The notes under the pieces are model-generated. The model was not told where the DNA came from, ran no database searches, and saw only the letters and a list, made by a program, of their open reading frames with translations. A DNA stretch of 51,335 bases from Basidiobolus meristosporus CBS 931.73. Lineage: Eukaryota > Basidiobolomycota > Basidiobolomycetes > Basidiobolales > Basidiobolaceae. This document shows, piece after piece, positions 39,180-51,192 of the stretch. The first letter of the stretch is position 1. Each line of letters opens with the position of its first letter. The stretch covers positions 1 through 51,335 of the forward strand of contig MCFE01000632.1 in assembly GCA_002104905.1 (NCBI GenBank), given 5' to 3'. The position numbers and the translations under genes are program-made.

Positions 39180-41377
39180 TATAAGTACTCAAATTCATCA
39201 CTGTGGTCCCTCTACCAAGTCTCAATGCATATTTAGTACAACTCATACAAAACCCATCCCCCTGCTCACAAGCATGGTCTGGACCAAAAAAGTTGATGTC
39301 AAATCAATTTGAGCTCTTGTCAAATAATTTTTGTATGGCCCAAGTGTCTATGATGAGCCTTCATACAGATATTTGGGTACTACTGATTAATATACCAGAA
39401 CTGAATACCTCACAGAGTCAACAGAGATGGTAGAATCTGAGTAGAAAGCTGTGGCATGAGGTCTACATCAAGAAGCCAGCAGGTGTATGTAAGAAGATAT
39501 ATAACAAGACAAATATTGAAATCAAGAATGAGCTTAGAGTGAGGGGATTTGATGAGGAAGCGGCATGCAAACAATTCCACATGCAATTTGCATAGCACAG
39601 GCTGGACATGTCTGCTTGTGCCTCTACTATCCCTATGAAAAATAATCTGGTCCCATGAGTGGATCCAACCTGGATCAGCTTTCAGGATCCTGTTTAGAGA
39701 CTGTCATAATACCAACAGTTTGGAATTAGTGACCCTCCCAACAATCTTATGACGCAATCACAACAGTGTTTTGCTAACTTTACAACCAAATAAAGGGATA
39801 AAACTTGACAAGATTTGATTGGTGATGTGACAATATTTGCACAATATTGTTGCAGTCTTTTAGTGCTCCATAACTATTTTGAGTGGATCCAATTGGCCAT
39901 GACATACAATTGCCTTATATGGCAAGAAACTTGACGGTATTCCAACAGCCTTATAGCAAGACTCTGCTGATTCTGTACAATGCTACTGTACCAATTTACC
40001 AAATGGTATTTCCTCTTTCTACCTCCCCTTGTGCAATTCATATATTCCACTGTAGAATTGCGTCTCTTTATTTGCTTACACACTATTACCTTGGGCACTC
40101 CACATATAGTTTGAATCAAAAAAAACTGTGGCCTGCTGCTTACTAACCTCTACAAGCAGGTACACCTGCCGCAATTGACATACATCTGTCATCTCAACTT
40201 TACAGCTTGTTAGCATGATACTTGCAAAGTTGCCATTTACCTTGTACTGGTGGTAATGTATACATCTTGCAAACATATGCTTGGTGGTTGCCACTTTTGC
40301 CTTGAATACCTCATGAATATCTGCAAATAACTTCTCAGTATTTAGCCAATATATTCCTTCTCCCTGCTAGATTCTAGTCCCCCTTATAGGTGCACTCTGG
40401 CACTTGTTTGTGTGAACTTCATATTGAATGATGTAGAATTGGCTTGTGACCAAGAAAAGTCTGGCATACTTTGGTAGAGTTTTCCTAATAAGAATTAGCT
40501 GCTTGTTGCACCCAACTCAACTTTGCATTTCTTTACTGATTACCCACACATTGGGGCTGCTTAGCCTCTTAGTGCCTCAAATCACTAATATACTACATGA
40601 TACATCAATAGAGCTAAGTAGCATTCAAGAGCAATATACACAGAACTCATCAAGGAGACAGTTTCAAAGTATCAGACACAAAGTAGGCTAATACCTTGAA
40701 AGTCAGATGGTGAGCTTCAAGAGGGAGAATACAGACCGCAAGCAACTTTGTCCAGATCATGCCAGCACACCTTGCTGGGCTACTTAACATCCTCTGCAAC
40801 ACCAGTGCACCAGTGCTCATCAGCCCAGTCTACAGCAAGACCCTTCACAAGAGTGTCCTGCATCAAGTTAACATGCATCAAATCAATGAGTGTGCTTCAG
40901 AGCAAAACTACCAGAACATGCCAAACAGCTCATTTAGACACAAGTCCATTGGAGGAGGTAGAGTTGCATCAATATGTAACATCACAATAAACTCAGCCAC
41001 AAGCTATGTTAATGCATCAAGTTTTGCCTGTGTGTGTAGTTTCACCTAACCATCAGCAAGTTACTTCTGGTAAATTGACTGACAATGACCCACATGAGGT
41101 GCCTCCACTGCCAGAGCCTTTGGCAGGTAAAAGAGTACATCAGTGCATGGCACTTCAGACTGGCTCCATTATATCATCTGGAGCAATTCAGGGCAGCCAG
41201 GCTCCATCATTGCACTCATCAACTAGACAACAACATACTGACTACAAGTACACAAGTAGCCAAGGTGATAGTCAACAAGAAAGTAGTTCAGGCATGCAAA
41301 GTGAATCACTACCAAATGCTACAGTAGCAATCCTGGAGAGAGAAAAACCTAGGAGAAGATGTTGCAGTTGCGTTTAA
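39180..41377 (+). pseudogene. Harbinger-like element, second gene, copy 2
   Basis: Homologous to 37180-38250: FLYGPSVYDEPSYRYLGTT (39320), KKIYNKTNIEIKNELRVRGF (39485), and, beyond the tnp2 insertion, LLVPQITNILHDTSIELSSI (40572) and NSSRRQFQSIRHKVG (40640). The last part (41006-41377) is open for 123 codons, glutamine/serine-rich (STRQQHTDYKYTSSQGDSQQ), with a basic, cysteine-rich tail ending CCSCV. This tail is not visible in copy 1. Unknown function. Confidence 0.4.
39639..40571 (-). mobile_element. tnp2 transposon fragment (3' end)
   Basis: It starts with the best preserved tnp2-side terminus, CCCTATGAAAAATAATCTGG, and matches 17390-16430 reversed. In antisense it contains the C-terminal tnp2-element coding stretch (TKHMFARCIHYHQYKVNGNF, YMNCTRGGRKRKYHLVNWYS). 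The right side is truncated at 40571 without a terminus, so the insertion was followed by deletion. Confidence 0.65.
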
Positions 41378-42100
41378 CTGTTGCCATTCATCATGATCCA
41401 AATAATGCATTGTTTTTGCAATCCAAATTGAGCCACTGCATATCAGTGATCACTAAATTTCAGATATAGGTAATATCAGGGTCATCTCACATATGAAACA
41501 TAGCCCCTGTAGTAAGCACCCTGCATATAAATATATTATCTGTAACACTAGTGCAGCTATTTGATCTTATTTGCATCTATACAATCAGTTGTATGCTTGC
41601 TATGACCCCTTGTTCAATCACTAAGTTCAGGTATTTACTTGCTCCATGGGCAAAATGGGATATTTGGCAGCAAATCAGGTAGCTTGTGTTTTTGTCAATG
41701 AACTAATTGGGGGCTACAGCTTCCGGATACTTTTAGACCTAGTAACCATTGAAATACAGTCCAAATGGAGTGGTGGCTGCCAAAATTGTAAATATTAATG
41801 TTGTTTATTGTGTGATATGCAATCATTTCCATTTACATTAAAGAAACATATCCAAATACCAGATTTTACCAACCACAATAGTGGTATCCAATGCACATGT
41901 GATGCAAACATTACCAGTTGGTGCAATCTTCCTTGCCAACCTCACTGTGTCAGTTTGTGCCATAGTATTCAAGATTGTCCCACATAGTGTAATTGTACAA
42001 GAGCAATCCTTCCTACTAGTAGCCACAGTATCACACCCAATTGTTCTTTGCAACCACAGATTGTGCCATGGACCCTGTCATTGTACAATGGAACAAGTCT
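41378..42100. other. 3' flank of Harbinger-like copy 2
   Basis: Matches 38250-38777. No coding frame of note. The terminus AACAAGTCT is at 42092-42100. Confidence 0.5.
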
Positions 42101-42121
42101 AGTATACATTATAGGATACAC

Positions 42122-43335
42122 TCCTTACAAAATATTGTTGTGATGATCCTGTTAAAAGGTCATCACCAGTTTAAAGTCCTGCAGCTAAGATGTATTGATC
42201 CCATCAGGACAATGTGTAAAAACTGTAAAAAATAATTGCATCCCAGATTTTGCAAAAAACTTGCTCAGAATTTTTCATCACCAGAATACACAAGTGGCTT
42301 TTGACTAGTTCTTGGCTAATCTTCTCACTTTCTGATCTTGGACACTCTATTGCTTCCTACATTTGTGTGCATTAATTAGCTATTACCTCTTTTTCACACT
42401 CCTTGCTTCCTGACTCAACCATTTATCATATTTTTCAGGCAGACAGGTTGACTTATTTCAATTAAAACTTCAGTTGTACCTCAATTACCAATTGTATTGA
42501 CCTATTCAAGTCCCTATAAACTATGTTAATATTAGGCCTAGTCCCACACTCATCAAGTAACTCCATTAAGATCCACCATATTATTAGTATTTCTGCCATA
42601 GCACTCTGTTTCCATGACTTTGGCAGGAACCCTACAGCTTTATGCCACTGTTCATTCACTGGTTCCCATACATCCTGTTCTTCAGCCAGCACTGCAAGGT
42701 CTTACACCTCATCTGCCAGTCGTTGCAATAAACCTTTGCAATATTCCAGAGGGTTTTCTTCAGCACTGCTCTTGAAGAAGTGCTGTAACCTCTTGGTATG
42801 CCTATTAATGTTCCAAAATTTTGCTGAAGGCATTGTAATAACCTTTTGAGTTCTAAATGTTGTTACTTTGTCTGCTGGTGGGATCTTCACTCTGTCAGCA
42901 ATGGAGGATGTGGGGGCTGTGGTAGACCAATTGTCTTTCTCTGCATGCTCATCTACATCACTGGAGTGTAGCTCAACTGGCTGCACTTCCAACTCTTGTG
43001 CAAACAGCTGTTTTCTTGATGGTAATACTTCTTGGCTATGATGGGATTCAGTTAGTTGTGGGCATATAGCATTGATTGGCAAGAACTGCAGAACATTTGT
43101 CACACTTACTTGTCTCTAGCCTGAGTGGACTATTTCCCTTTACCTCTTCCTTCATTCCTGCCAGGTCTTTCAACACTACTTTGTCTGAATGCTTCTTGAG
43201 TGCCACTACATTTTTTCCTAGTTATATGTTGTGCTGGTGCTGCTATGTCTGCCTGCATTTCCCTTATTGGCACTCTTCCAGTTACCTTATGTCTCTTTGA
43301 TACTTGCTTGGAGCTTTAGGCCCTGCTTGTAATGG
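42122..43335 (-). pseudogene. ORF-B copy D, C-terminal half, with degenerate transposon end
   Basis: Collinear with copy B 1300-2720. The left edge CCTTACAAAATATTGTTG is a decayed form of CCCTATGAAAATTTATTG. Coding pieces: 43103-42702 (HSSDVDEHAEKDNWSTTAPT, then FWNINRHTKRLQHFFKSSAE) and 42692-42462 (DVWEPVNEQWHKAVGFLPKS, IWWILMELLDECGTRPNIN). One stop (near 42701) separates them. It keeps a longer open frame than copy B in this part and shows that the protein, not just the DNA, is conserved. Cut at 43335 by a beta LTR. Confidence 0.6.
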
Positions 43336-43905
43336 TGTAGTGGGGTCATAGTGATGCCTACTGATAGATGTGCTCATTCCCATATTTTCTACTTCCCTAT
43401 TTTTCCACTACTTCTGTATTAGCTTTATCTCATTTGTCTTACTTGATCAGCACTATCCCATAAGCCGGCTGACTATCACACCTGCTCACCTTAATGCATA
43501 AGTTATCCTGCACCTTATGTAAGATTACTTGATGTAAGTGCTTCAAATTAGGCAGGTACCTGTGTCAATATCCATAATGCATACCAAATCTGTGTCACCA
43601 TCCCTAGCATTTTGATACCATATATGGTATCCCTATGCTACACAGGTTTCAGAATACTGATTCCTGATTGGTTGGGTGTGCTATGCCTTTTACAACCTTT
43701 CAGCACCTACTTAGAGCATTCTTAGCTCATTCTGATTTCATTAAGATTTCTATTTGACCTCCAGAACCTTCTGGAACACCATGTTTACTAATCACTTTCC
43801 AGTGAGAAAGGTATTTAAGGAAGGTAACCCCTCAGCAATAGATCATCATCCCTTTCATCAACATACCAACTCGTTGATTAGTATCATCACTGCTACCTAC
43901 TGCTA
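43336..43905 (+). mobile_element. Beta LTR, 3'-truncated
   Basis: It starts TGTAGTGGGG in the middle of ORF-B copy D. Same landmarks as 24893-25594, including CCATATATGG at 43618-43627 and GATTGG at about 43668. Homology fades near 43905. Confidence 0.65.
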
Positions 43906-44040
43906 ACCCACTACTATGACCCAAATTGCTACTACAAATTTGAATGAGAAATACAAGCTCAGTACAACCCAAATATTGTTGGACTACTAGCTGAACACCA
44001 GCTGAAAGTTAGATGAACTCCAAGTATGATATTTTTTTAG
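43906..44040. other. Degenerate relative of the miniature element
   Basis: The stretch GCTGAAAGTTAGATGAACTC to ATATTTTTTTAGGAA resembles the right end of the 343-bp miniature element (24140-24177). Left end not found. Confidence 0.3.
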
Positions 44041-44469
44041 GAATCTAATAGGATTAGATATTGCCCAAGTTAATATATCAAGGAGGGTATAAGCTTACTC
44101 TATGCTATTCAGTCAAGTTTGATAAGCCCTAAACTGTAAAAGAGCCCCTAAACAGTCCCCAAATGAGTTTTGAAGATCTAAGATGACTGATGAATATCAG
44201 GGCCTTATGGAAAATCAAATTTGGGACTTAATCAAATCACCAATTAACCTACAATTTATGGGATGCAGATGGGTCTTCAAGATGAAGTATAAGGCTGATG
44301 GTGAAATTGAGAGATTCAAAGCAATACTCATAGTGAAACTAAACCTTCAGGGAAAAGGGCTGGACTATGCTAGAGCATTTTCACTGGTGGTCAAGTCTAA
44401 TGCCTTCAGACTGTTGTTGGCATTTACAGCAAAATATCTGTCTTTTATGCAACATATAGATGTAGAAAC
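44041..44469 (+). pseudogene. Copia reverse transcriptase fragment
   Basis: PKTVKEPLNSPQ then MTDEYQGLMENQIWDL, GCRWVFKMKYKADGEIERFK, GLDYARAFSLVVKSNAFRLL and QHIDVETA: the N-terminal fingers of a Ty1/copia RT, close to copia element 1 (19648-19403). It stops right after DVETA, one catalytic block before completion, where the LTR of copia element 3 begins. Confidence 0.82.
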
Positions 44470-46218
44470 TGCTGTAAGAGTCATAGAGATATTGGAAGCA
44501 ATTGGAACATTAAATAAATTATGTGGCTTTCACTTAATGATCAGTTGAGTGTAAAGTAGTATTTGCATTTTTATATGATATTGGCATAGCAAAAGCATTG
44601 AATATGTTTGGGAAGGTCCAAAGTGCATGTGCGCAGAGTTTAAGGCTGTTTGGACAACCTAGCTAATTTTCATGTTCTGGATACCTGATGTATTGGTGCA
44701 AATATTTTAAGTTGATCATAGCAAGGAATTTGGCCAGTATTTTCTAGACATGAGGGTAAAAATGCAAGTTTTTACTACACCCCCACTCAACTAAATCTTC
44801 ATATAGACTAGTCCTATTTGTGACCTAAATATTCAGATTTGTCTTTAAGTAGTAGCTGGGTCAATATATCTGTAGTCATTTAATCTGTAGGACTGTAAAC
44901 TAAGTTGGCTAAGATATTCTCTATAGCTTTGCATATGAAATGGTGTCTTACATCAACTTGCTTAGTTCTTGCATGAAAAGTTGGATTTCTACCCAATTGT
45001 ATACATCCTTGATTTTCTTGAAATAAAGTAATACAAGCTTTTTGGTGTGTGTAAAAAGCTTCTCTTAGCCACACTGCCTCTTTTGTAGCATCACTGGAAT
45101 CTACATAGTCAGCATCTGTAGTGGAAAGTGCTACTGTTTGTTGATTTTGTAAATTCTACAAAATTGCTCCTTTGTAGCAAAGAAATATGTAACCTTTGGT
45201 GGATCATCTGACTTCTAAATTTTGTCTCTTATAAGCATCAGAATATGCCACAGAATCCTGTTTGGAATCCTTATAGGTGTACCTTAAGTAGATATCAGTA
45301 GTGCCTTTTAGATATCTAAAATTATGCTCAACTGCTGCAATATGATCAGATCATAGTTCCAATCATGCTGGTTGACAACTCTTACCAAATATAAAATATC
45401 TGGAGGTGTGCAATGTATTATACAGATCAGACTGTCTACTATAGATGGATAATGGAATTCAAGGCTTTCTGATGGCTTCAAGCTCTCTGGGTTTGGTAAA
45501 GTATTGACTAAGTTAAGGTTTGTCTCTATTAGTGCAGCTGCCAGCTTACAGTCTACCGTTTAGTACTTTTTAAGTATATCTTGTGTATAGTTGGACTGGC
45601 TTAGTATAATAGCCTGGTTACTTCTGACTATGGAGAAGTTTATCCCTAAGTAGTGTTTGAGCTCTCCCAGAATGGATATCTTGAGCTCCTAAGATAGACT
45701 GAATTCAGTCTCTTCCAATATTTTTTGGTTATTGGTGGCTGTAATAAGATCACCCACATTAAGAGTTAATAGAACTGGATTTGCTTTATCCAGCTTACAG
45801 TGGACACTATAGTCAGTAGTACTTCTTTTGGAGCGCAATGATTCTGCATATGAATCTATCTTGCAATACCAGGTGCCTGAGGATTATATAAAACCATATT
45901 TAGATTTTTTATGCTTGCAGACTAAACCATGAGTATCTTGGTCAGTAAACCCACCAGACTGGTCCATGTATATGTTGTAATCAAGTTCTTCATCCAAAAT
46001 GAGGTTGTAACATCCATTTGATGAGCATGAAATTGATATTTAGCTGCATTAGTCAATGTTAGTCTGATGAAATTACACTTAACTGCTGGGACAATTGTCT
46101 CAATACAATCAGTCCTTTTGTTTGAGTATCCTTTAGCCACAAGTCTTGCTTTGCATTTCTTTATTGTACCATTAGCAATGAATTTTTTCTTGAAGTCCCA
46201 TCTGCATACAGTTGATCT
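44470..46218 (-). pseudogene. Copia element 3: 3' LTR and RT-RNaseH, 5' part outside
   Basis: The LTR starts at 44470 (TGCTGTAAGAGTC, to about 44780) and resembles that of copia element 1. Then, right to left on the - strand: RT fingers (46236-45922; [27 protein letters not shown]), palm with changed sequences around 45750, and RNase H end (45074-44880; MWLREAFYTHQKACITLFQE, HARTKQVDVRHHF). The element is cut at 46218 by chromovirus 2. Many frameshifts. Confidence 0.8.
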
Positions 46219-46329
46219 TGTTATGAATAGACACAAGGCAGGAGGAAAAGCTAGGCACGGCAGGAAAGGACTTAGGTGTGGACCATCAAGGCAAGGCAGG
46301 ATTCAAGGCAAGGCTGTTTATTCATAACA
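46219..46329. repeat. Rearranged 5' LTR of chromovirus 2: inverted remnant
   Basis: Bases 46219-46324 equal 13009-13114, but in inverted orientation relative to this element. They are joined to TAACA, the last bases of a correctly oriented LTR, across the shared word ATTCA. About 410 bp of LTR, including TATA box and transcript start, are missing. Confidence 0.8.
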
Positions 46330-46342
46330 GTTTTATCAGACT
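46330..46342 (+). other. Self-priming site, chromovirus 2
   Basis: GTTTTATCAGACT follows the LTR end directly, identical to chromovirus 1. The matching LTR stretch AGTCTGATAAA is lost from this element's 5' LTR. Confidence 0.7.
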
Positions 46343-46735
46343 CTCCTGACTTACCTGTGGATCCCTGCTTTCTGCCCAAAGTTTGAAGAAAACTTGTAAA
46401 AGGAATACTCACCGTAAGTATTACCCATCATCTTTCCCTAGTCTTGTCCTATAAAGGCAAAGATACTTTATCTTTGTAAAACTATTGGTCAAAGCTGCAT
46501 TCACTTTATTACCCTGCTGGTGGAGTTTACAGTTGTTACAGTATTGGAAGCTTTAGTACAATACTCTATCAAAGGACGTTGAAACCAGTACCTTCTGAAG
46601 TGACGCTAACTTATTTAAGTTGGGGATTGTGGCTCAATAGTTGTATTCTTGACATACTAGTGGCTTTACAAACCCACAATCTAGTTTAGTATATTCCAGT
46701 ATTCCTTGCAAGTTCATCCGTCTTCCTCTGCTACC
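46343..46735 (+). other. Chromovirus 2 leader
   Basis: Untranslated leader between primer site and gag ATG, nearly identical to 12603-12995 reversed. No other gene seen. Confidence 0.7.
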
Positions 46736-47668
46736 ATGTCCAACCTAGAGCTGAACTTTGCCCAGCTCATGGCTGCCTTTAACCAACTGCAGCAAGACCA
46801 TGCAGACCTCAGAAACACTCTTGCTCAGTTCCAGAACCAAAGTGTCCAGCAAACTAGCCATGTCCCAGTCTACCAAGAACCCAAGTATACTCCTGCTACC
46901 AAGTTCAATGGCTCTCAGAATGAATTCCGTGGCTTCATCAACATGGTGAAGAACAATCTTGCACTCCAGCCCAACCGGTACCCCACTGACCAGGCCAAAG
47001 TTGGTTTCATCTCCAACCTGCTTACTGGTACAGCTCTCAAGTGGTTCTCCCCATTAGTGGAAACCAACTCTCCCCTCCTCAGAGACTACCAAGCTTTCCT
47101 CACTGAAATGGAGCTAACATTTGGTAACCTTGACCAAGCCAGAACTGCTGCCAACAAGATCAAGACCCTCAAGCAAGGGAACAAACCAGCATCAGTCTAT
47201 GCCTCAGAATTCCGACAACTCTCCAGTGACCTCAGCTCCTGGGGTCAAGCAGCCTTGATTAGCCAATTCCAAGATGGCCTCAATGATGAAGTTTGAGATC
47301 TGCTACTCACACTCCCAGACCCAGATACATTGGTTGAAGCTATGCACCAAGCAATCCGGTGTGATAACAGACTATTCCAGAAGAAGCAAAAGAACTGTCA
47401 AAGACACATTCCTGTTGCAGTCCCAGCCCCTCCTGCTCCCCAAGTCACTCCAGAAGATCCTATGCAGATTGATAGTGCCAAATACAAGAAACTATCAAAG
47501 AGTGAAAAGTCCAGATGTCAACAAGCCAACCTCTGTCTATACTGTGGCCAACCAGGTCACTTTGCCAAGTCCTGCCCCAACAAGAAGTCCAGCTTCAAGC
47601 TGATGCAGTCCTCCAGCAACCAACCTGATCCAGATCTGTCGGGAAACTCCAATGTCCAGTTGCACTGA
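46736..47668 (+). pseudogene. gag: Chromovirus 2 Gag, one nonsense change
   Basis: Starts MSNLELNFAQLM at 46736. Same 310-residue layout as chromovirus 1 gag: glutamine-rich N-terminus, capsid region, zinc knuckle CLYCGQPGHFAKSC (47537-47578). A TGT cysteine codon in the sister copy (DEVCDLL) is TGA here, at 47294-47296, about 60% of the way through. The rest of the frame is open to 47668, where the stop lies in the frameshift hairpin loop. Confidence 0.9.
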
Positions 47669-47685
47669 CAGGCTTGCAACTGGAC
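47641..47685 (+). promoter_or_regulatory. -1 ribosomal frameshift signal, chromovirus 2
   Basis: G GGA AAC (47641-47647) is in phase with gag codons. A 6-nt spacer follows, then GTCCAGTTGCA (47654-47664), a 10-nt loop and TGCAACTGGAC (47675-47685), a perfect 11-bp stem. A shift of -1 here enters the pol frame, open since 47629 (40-base overlap). The layout is conserved in chromovirus 1. Confidence 0.85.
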
Positions 47686-50600
47686 CCACCCATGAAAATC
47701 CAGCATATCCAAGAATCTTCCTTTGCCACAAAATCTATCCAGTCCTTGAGAATGCCTGTCAAAATCCAGATCCCTGACTCTGGTCCTGTCCCAGCCCTAG
47801 CCCTGATTGATTCCGGTGCTTCATCCTGTTTCATTGACCAAGCCTTTGTCCAGAAGCACTCTATTCCTGTTACCTTGAAATCCTGTCCAGTCCAAGTAGA
47901 AGTTATTGATGGAAGATCACTCTCCTCTGGTGCCGTTACCCATGAAACATGCTTACTCCAGCTGTCCAGTACTGCCCACCAAGAAAGAATTGCCTTCAAC
48001 ATCATCAACTCACCACACTATCCTATTGTGCTTGGAAGCTCATGGCTGATTTACCACAATCCAAGTATTGATTGGAAATCCAAAATCCTGTCATTCACCA
48101 GATCCCACCAAGTCAACTCCATGAAATCTCCAGACCCTGATAACTGTGAAAAGACTGTTGCCAACAGTTCAACAGCCCAAGATACCTTGCCAGCTGAAGG
48201 AGCCCCCCCCCCAGCAAACATACCAGCCAAGTACCAAGAGTTTGCCCACGTCTTTGACAAGAAGAAAGCAGAACTCCTCCCTGACCATTGGCCTTATGAC
48301 TGCCCTATTGACCTTGAAGATAGAAAAGTCCCTCCATTTGGCCCAATATATAACCTCTCCCAGCCGGAGTTGAAAGAACCCCATGGTTATATTGAAGAAA
48401 ACCTCCAGAAGGGTTTTATTCAGCACTCCAAATCACCTGCTGGAGCCCCAATCCTCTTTGTCAAGAAGAAGGATGGCACCCTCAGAATGTGTGTGGACTA
48501 CCGTGCTTTGAATAAGATCACAGTCAAGAACCGCTACCCCCTGCCCCTGATCAACACACTGTTGGATCAGCTATCTGCTGCCCAAGTCTTCACCAAGATT
48601 GACTTGAGAGGAGCTTACAATCTTGTCAGAATCAAGCCCGGTGATGAATGGAAAACTGCCTTTCGCACAAGATACGGCCACTTTGAATACAAAGTAATGC
48701 CATTTGGCCTCACCAATGCCCCTGCTGTGTTTCAACACCTCATGAATGACATATTCCATGAATACCTTGACCACTTTGTGGTAATCTACCTTGATGATAT
48801 TCTCATATACTCCAAGAGCCAAGATGAACATGATGAACATGTCAAGAAAGTATTGAGAAAACTAGACTCTGCCGGTCTCTATGCCAAGCTAGAGAAGTGT
48901 GAATTTGACCAGAGAGAAGTGGAATTTCTTGGTTATCTCATCAGCCCTGAGGGAACAAGAATGGACCCAAAGAAAGTTGACTCAGTCCAATCCTGGAAAA
49001 CTCCAAGCTCAGTCAAGGAAGTACAATCCTTCCTGGGATTTGCCAACTTCTATTGCAGGTTCATAGCCAACTACTCCGAGATAGTCACCCCTCTGACAAA
49101 GCTTACCCAGAAGAGCACACCTTTTGCCTGGAATGAGGAGCAATCCAGCTCATTCAACCAACTCAAGAAATCTTTCCTGAAGGCCCCCCTGCTTGCCCAC
49201 CCTGACCTTGAGAAGCAATTCATAGTGGAGACTGATGCTTTGGATTTTGCCCTTGGTGCCATACTCTCCCAGTATGATGAGGACAATGTGTTGCACCCCA
49301 TTGCATTCTACTCTCGGAAGTTTTCCCCTGCAGAGATCAACTATGATATCTATGATAAGGAGTTGCTTGCCATCATTGTAGCCTTTGAGCAATGGAGACA
49401 CTACCTGGACGGTGCAAAACACAAAATCAAAGTCTTCTGTGACCATAAGAACCTTGAGTACTTTGCAACTTCCAAAGTACTAAACCGGAGACAAGCCAGA
49501 TGGTCACTCTTCCTGTCCAGCTTTGACTTTACTATCACCTATAGACCTGGTGCAAAGCAAGGAAAGCCTGATGCCCTGTCCAGAAAAAAGGAATATGCCC
49601 TGGAAGAGGGAGATGATGCCTGTTGGCAAATGGAACACTCATTACTGAGCAAGAAACATTTTGAGATTCTTGCCACCCAGTCCTCAAGTCTTGTCATCCC
49701 TTCATTCCTAGTAAGGATATCAGAATCCCAAGCCTCTGATATGACTTCCAGCACCATCAAGAAATATCTGGAATCCCCAGTTGGGCCCCCTCCCAAGTTC
49801 CCAAACATCCAGAACCTGCATTTGGTAAACAACCTCATCTACCACAAGCAGCAGCTTTATGTCCCAGACCTTGCCACCCAGCTAGACATCATTAAGTCTC
49901 GGCATGATTCAATGGCTGCAGGCCACTTTGGTACTGCCAAAACCTTGAATGCTATCAAAAGAGATTTCTGGTGGCCTAGAATGATAACTCTTATCAAAGA
50001 GTACATTCTGACTTGTGATATTTGCAACCGTGCAAAACCAGCCAGACACCAGCCCTATGGACTTCTTCAACCCCTGCCAATCCCAGAACACCTATGGAGA
50101 TCTATATCTATGGACTTCATTACTGACCTCCCTGAGTCATGTGGCTTCAATGCTATACTTGTAGTGGCTGACCGGCTGACCAAGATGGCTCACTTCATCC
50201 CTTGCTGTAAGAACACTGATGCAAAAGAAACTGCTGCTTTAGTCCTGAAGAATATTTTCCGCCTTCATGGTATCCCCAGTGATATTGTGTCAGATAGAGG
50301 CCCACAGTTTGTGTCCAAGTTTTGGAAACACTTCATGCAATACCTTGGTGTTTAAGTCAAGCTCTCTACTGCCTTCCATCCACAGTCTGATGGCCAGACT
50401 GAAAGAATCAACCAGATTGTGGAGCAATACCTCCGGTGCTATATCAATTACCAGCAAGACAATTGGGTTGACCTACTCCCTGTTGCTGAGTTTGCCTACA
50501 ACAACTCAAGTCATAGTGCAACCGGTTTTACACCATTCTATGCAAACTATGGATTCCACCCTCAGTTTGATATCCAGATTCCAACAAACCCAATGAGCCC

Positions 50601-51177
50601 ACATGCGGCTGAACATGCCCAAGCAATCCAGGACATCCAGAGCACCCTCAAGGAAGAGCTATCCATAGCTCAGGAAAGCTACAAGAAATTTGCCAATCTA
50701 AAACGGCACCCCAGCCCTGATCTTAATGAAGGAGATTCTGTATGGTTGCTCAGAAGAAACATCAGCACCAACCGCCATTGTGACAAGTTGGATTTCAAGA
50801 AACTTGGTCCCTTCAAGATCAAGAAGAAGCTTAGCCTTATAGTATATCAGCTACAGTTACCAGCAAGTATGAAAATCCATGATACTTTCCATGTGTCCCT
50901 CCTGGAGCCGTATTGTAGGAACACATTGCCAAACCGGCAAGAAGCAAAGCCCCAAGCTATCCAGGTTGACCAACATCAAGAATTTGAAGTTAAACAGATT
51001 CTAGACTCCAAGTATATCCGGTCAAAGCTGTACTACTTAGTAGACTGGATTGGTTATGGCCCAAGTGACCAAACATGGGAACCAGCTACACATCTCACTA
51101 ATTGTCAAGAACTAGTTACCCAGTTCCACCAACAATATCCTGCAAAACCTGCCCCAAAGGGAAACAGAGCTCCGCCT

Positions 51178-51192
51178 GGAAAAGGAGAATAG
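51178..51192 (+). other. Polypurine tract, chromovirus 2
   Basis: GGAAAAGGAGAATAG ends at the LTR start and overlaps the pol stop codon. Confidence 0.75.

Larger units (their letters stand above)
38951..42100. mobile_element. Harbinger-like transposon, copy 2 (5' truncated)
   Basis: It matches copy 1 from 36943 to its right end at 38777. It ends AACAAGTCT at 42100. The left part, with the transposase, is missing: the gamma LTR abuts at 38950. A tnp2 transposon fragment (39639-40571) is inserted in its + strand gene, at the spot corresponding to about 37620 of copy 1. Confidence 0.7.
47629..51192 (+). pseudogene. pol: Chromovirus 2 Pol, one nonsense change
   Basis: Open from 47629 to 51192 (1188 codons) except TAA at 50353-50355 (CAA in the sister), inside the integrase core between SDRGPQF and the catalytic glutamate. 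Protease [13 protein letters not shown] (47800-47838); RT with [14 protein letters not shown], active site intact (48775-48816); RNase [15 protein letters not shown] (49226-49267) and [14 protein letters not shown]; integrase zinc finger [14 protein letters not shown]...CDICNRAKP (49900-50040); core [23 protein letters not shown] and HPQSDGQTERIN (50107-50412); chromodomain FEVKQILDSKYIRSKLYYLV to DQTWEPATHL (50980-51090). The stop TAG abuts the LTR. Confidence 0.93.

Noticed and set aside
41006-41377. CCSCV tail of the Harbinger-like second gene as a prenylation (CaaX) signal
   Set aside because: The middle positions are not aliphatic, the tail is not visible in copy 1, and the gene is a pseudogene.
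46706-46735. Starting chromovirus Gag and Pol at TTG codons (46706, 47674 and their counterparts)
   Set aside because: A eukaryotic element should use the ATG at 46736 (12602 in copy 1), and pol is reached by frameshifting, not by its own start.
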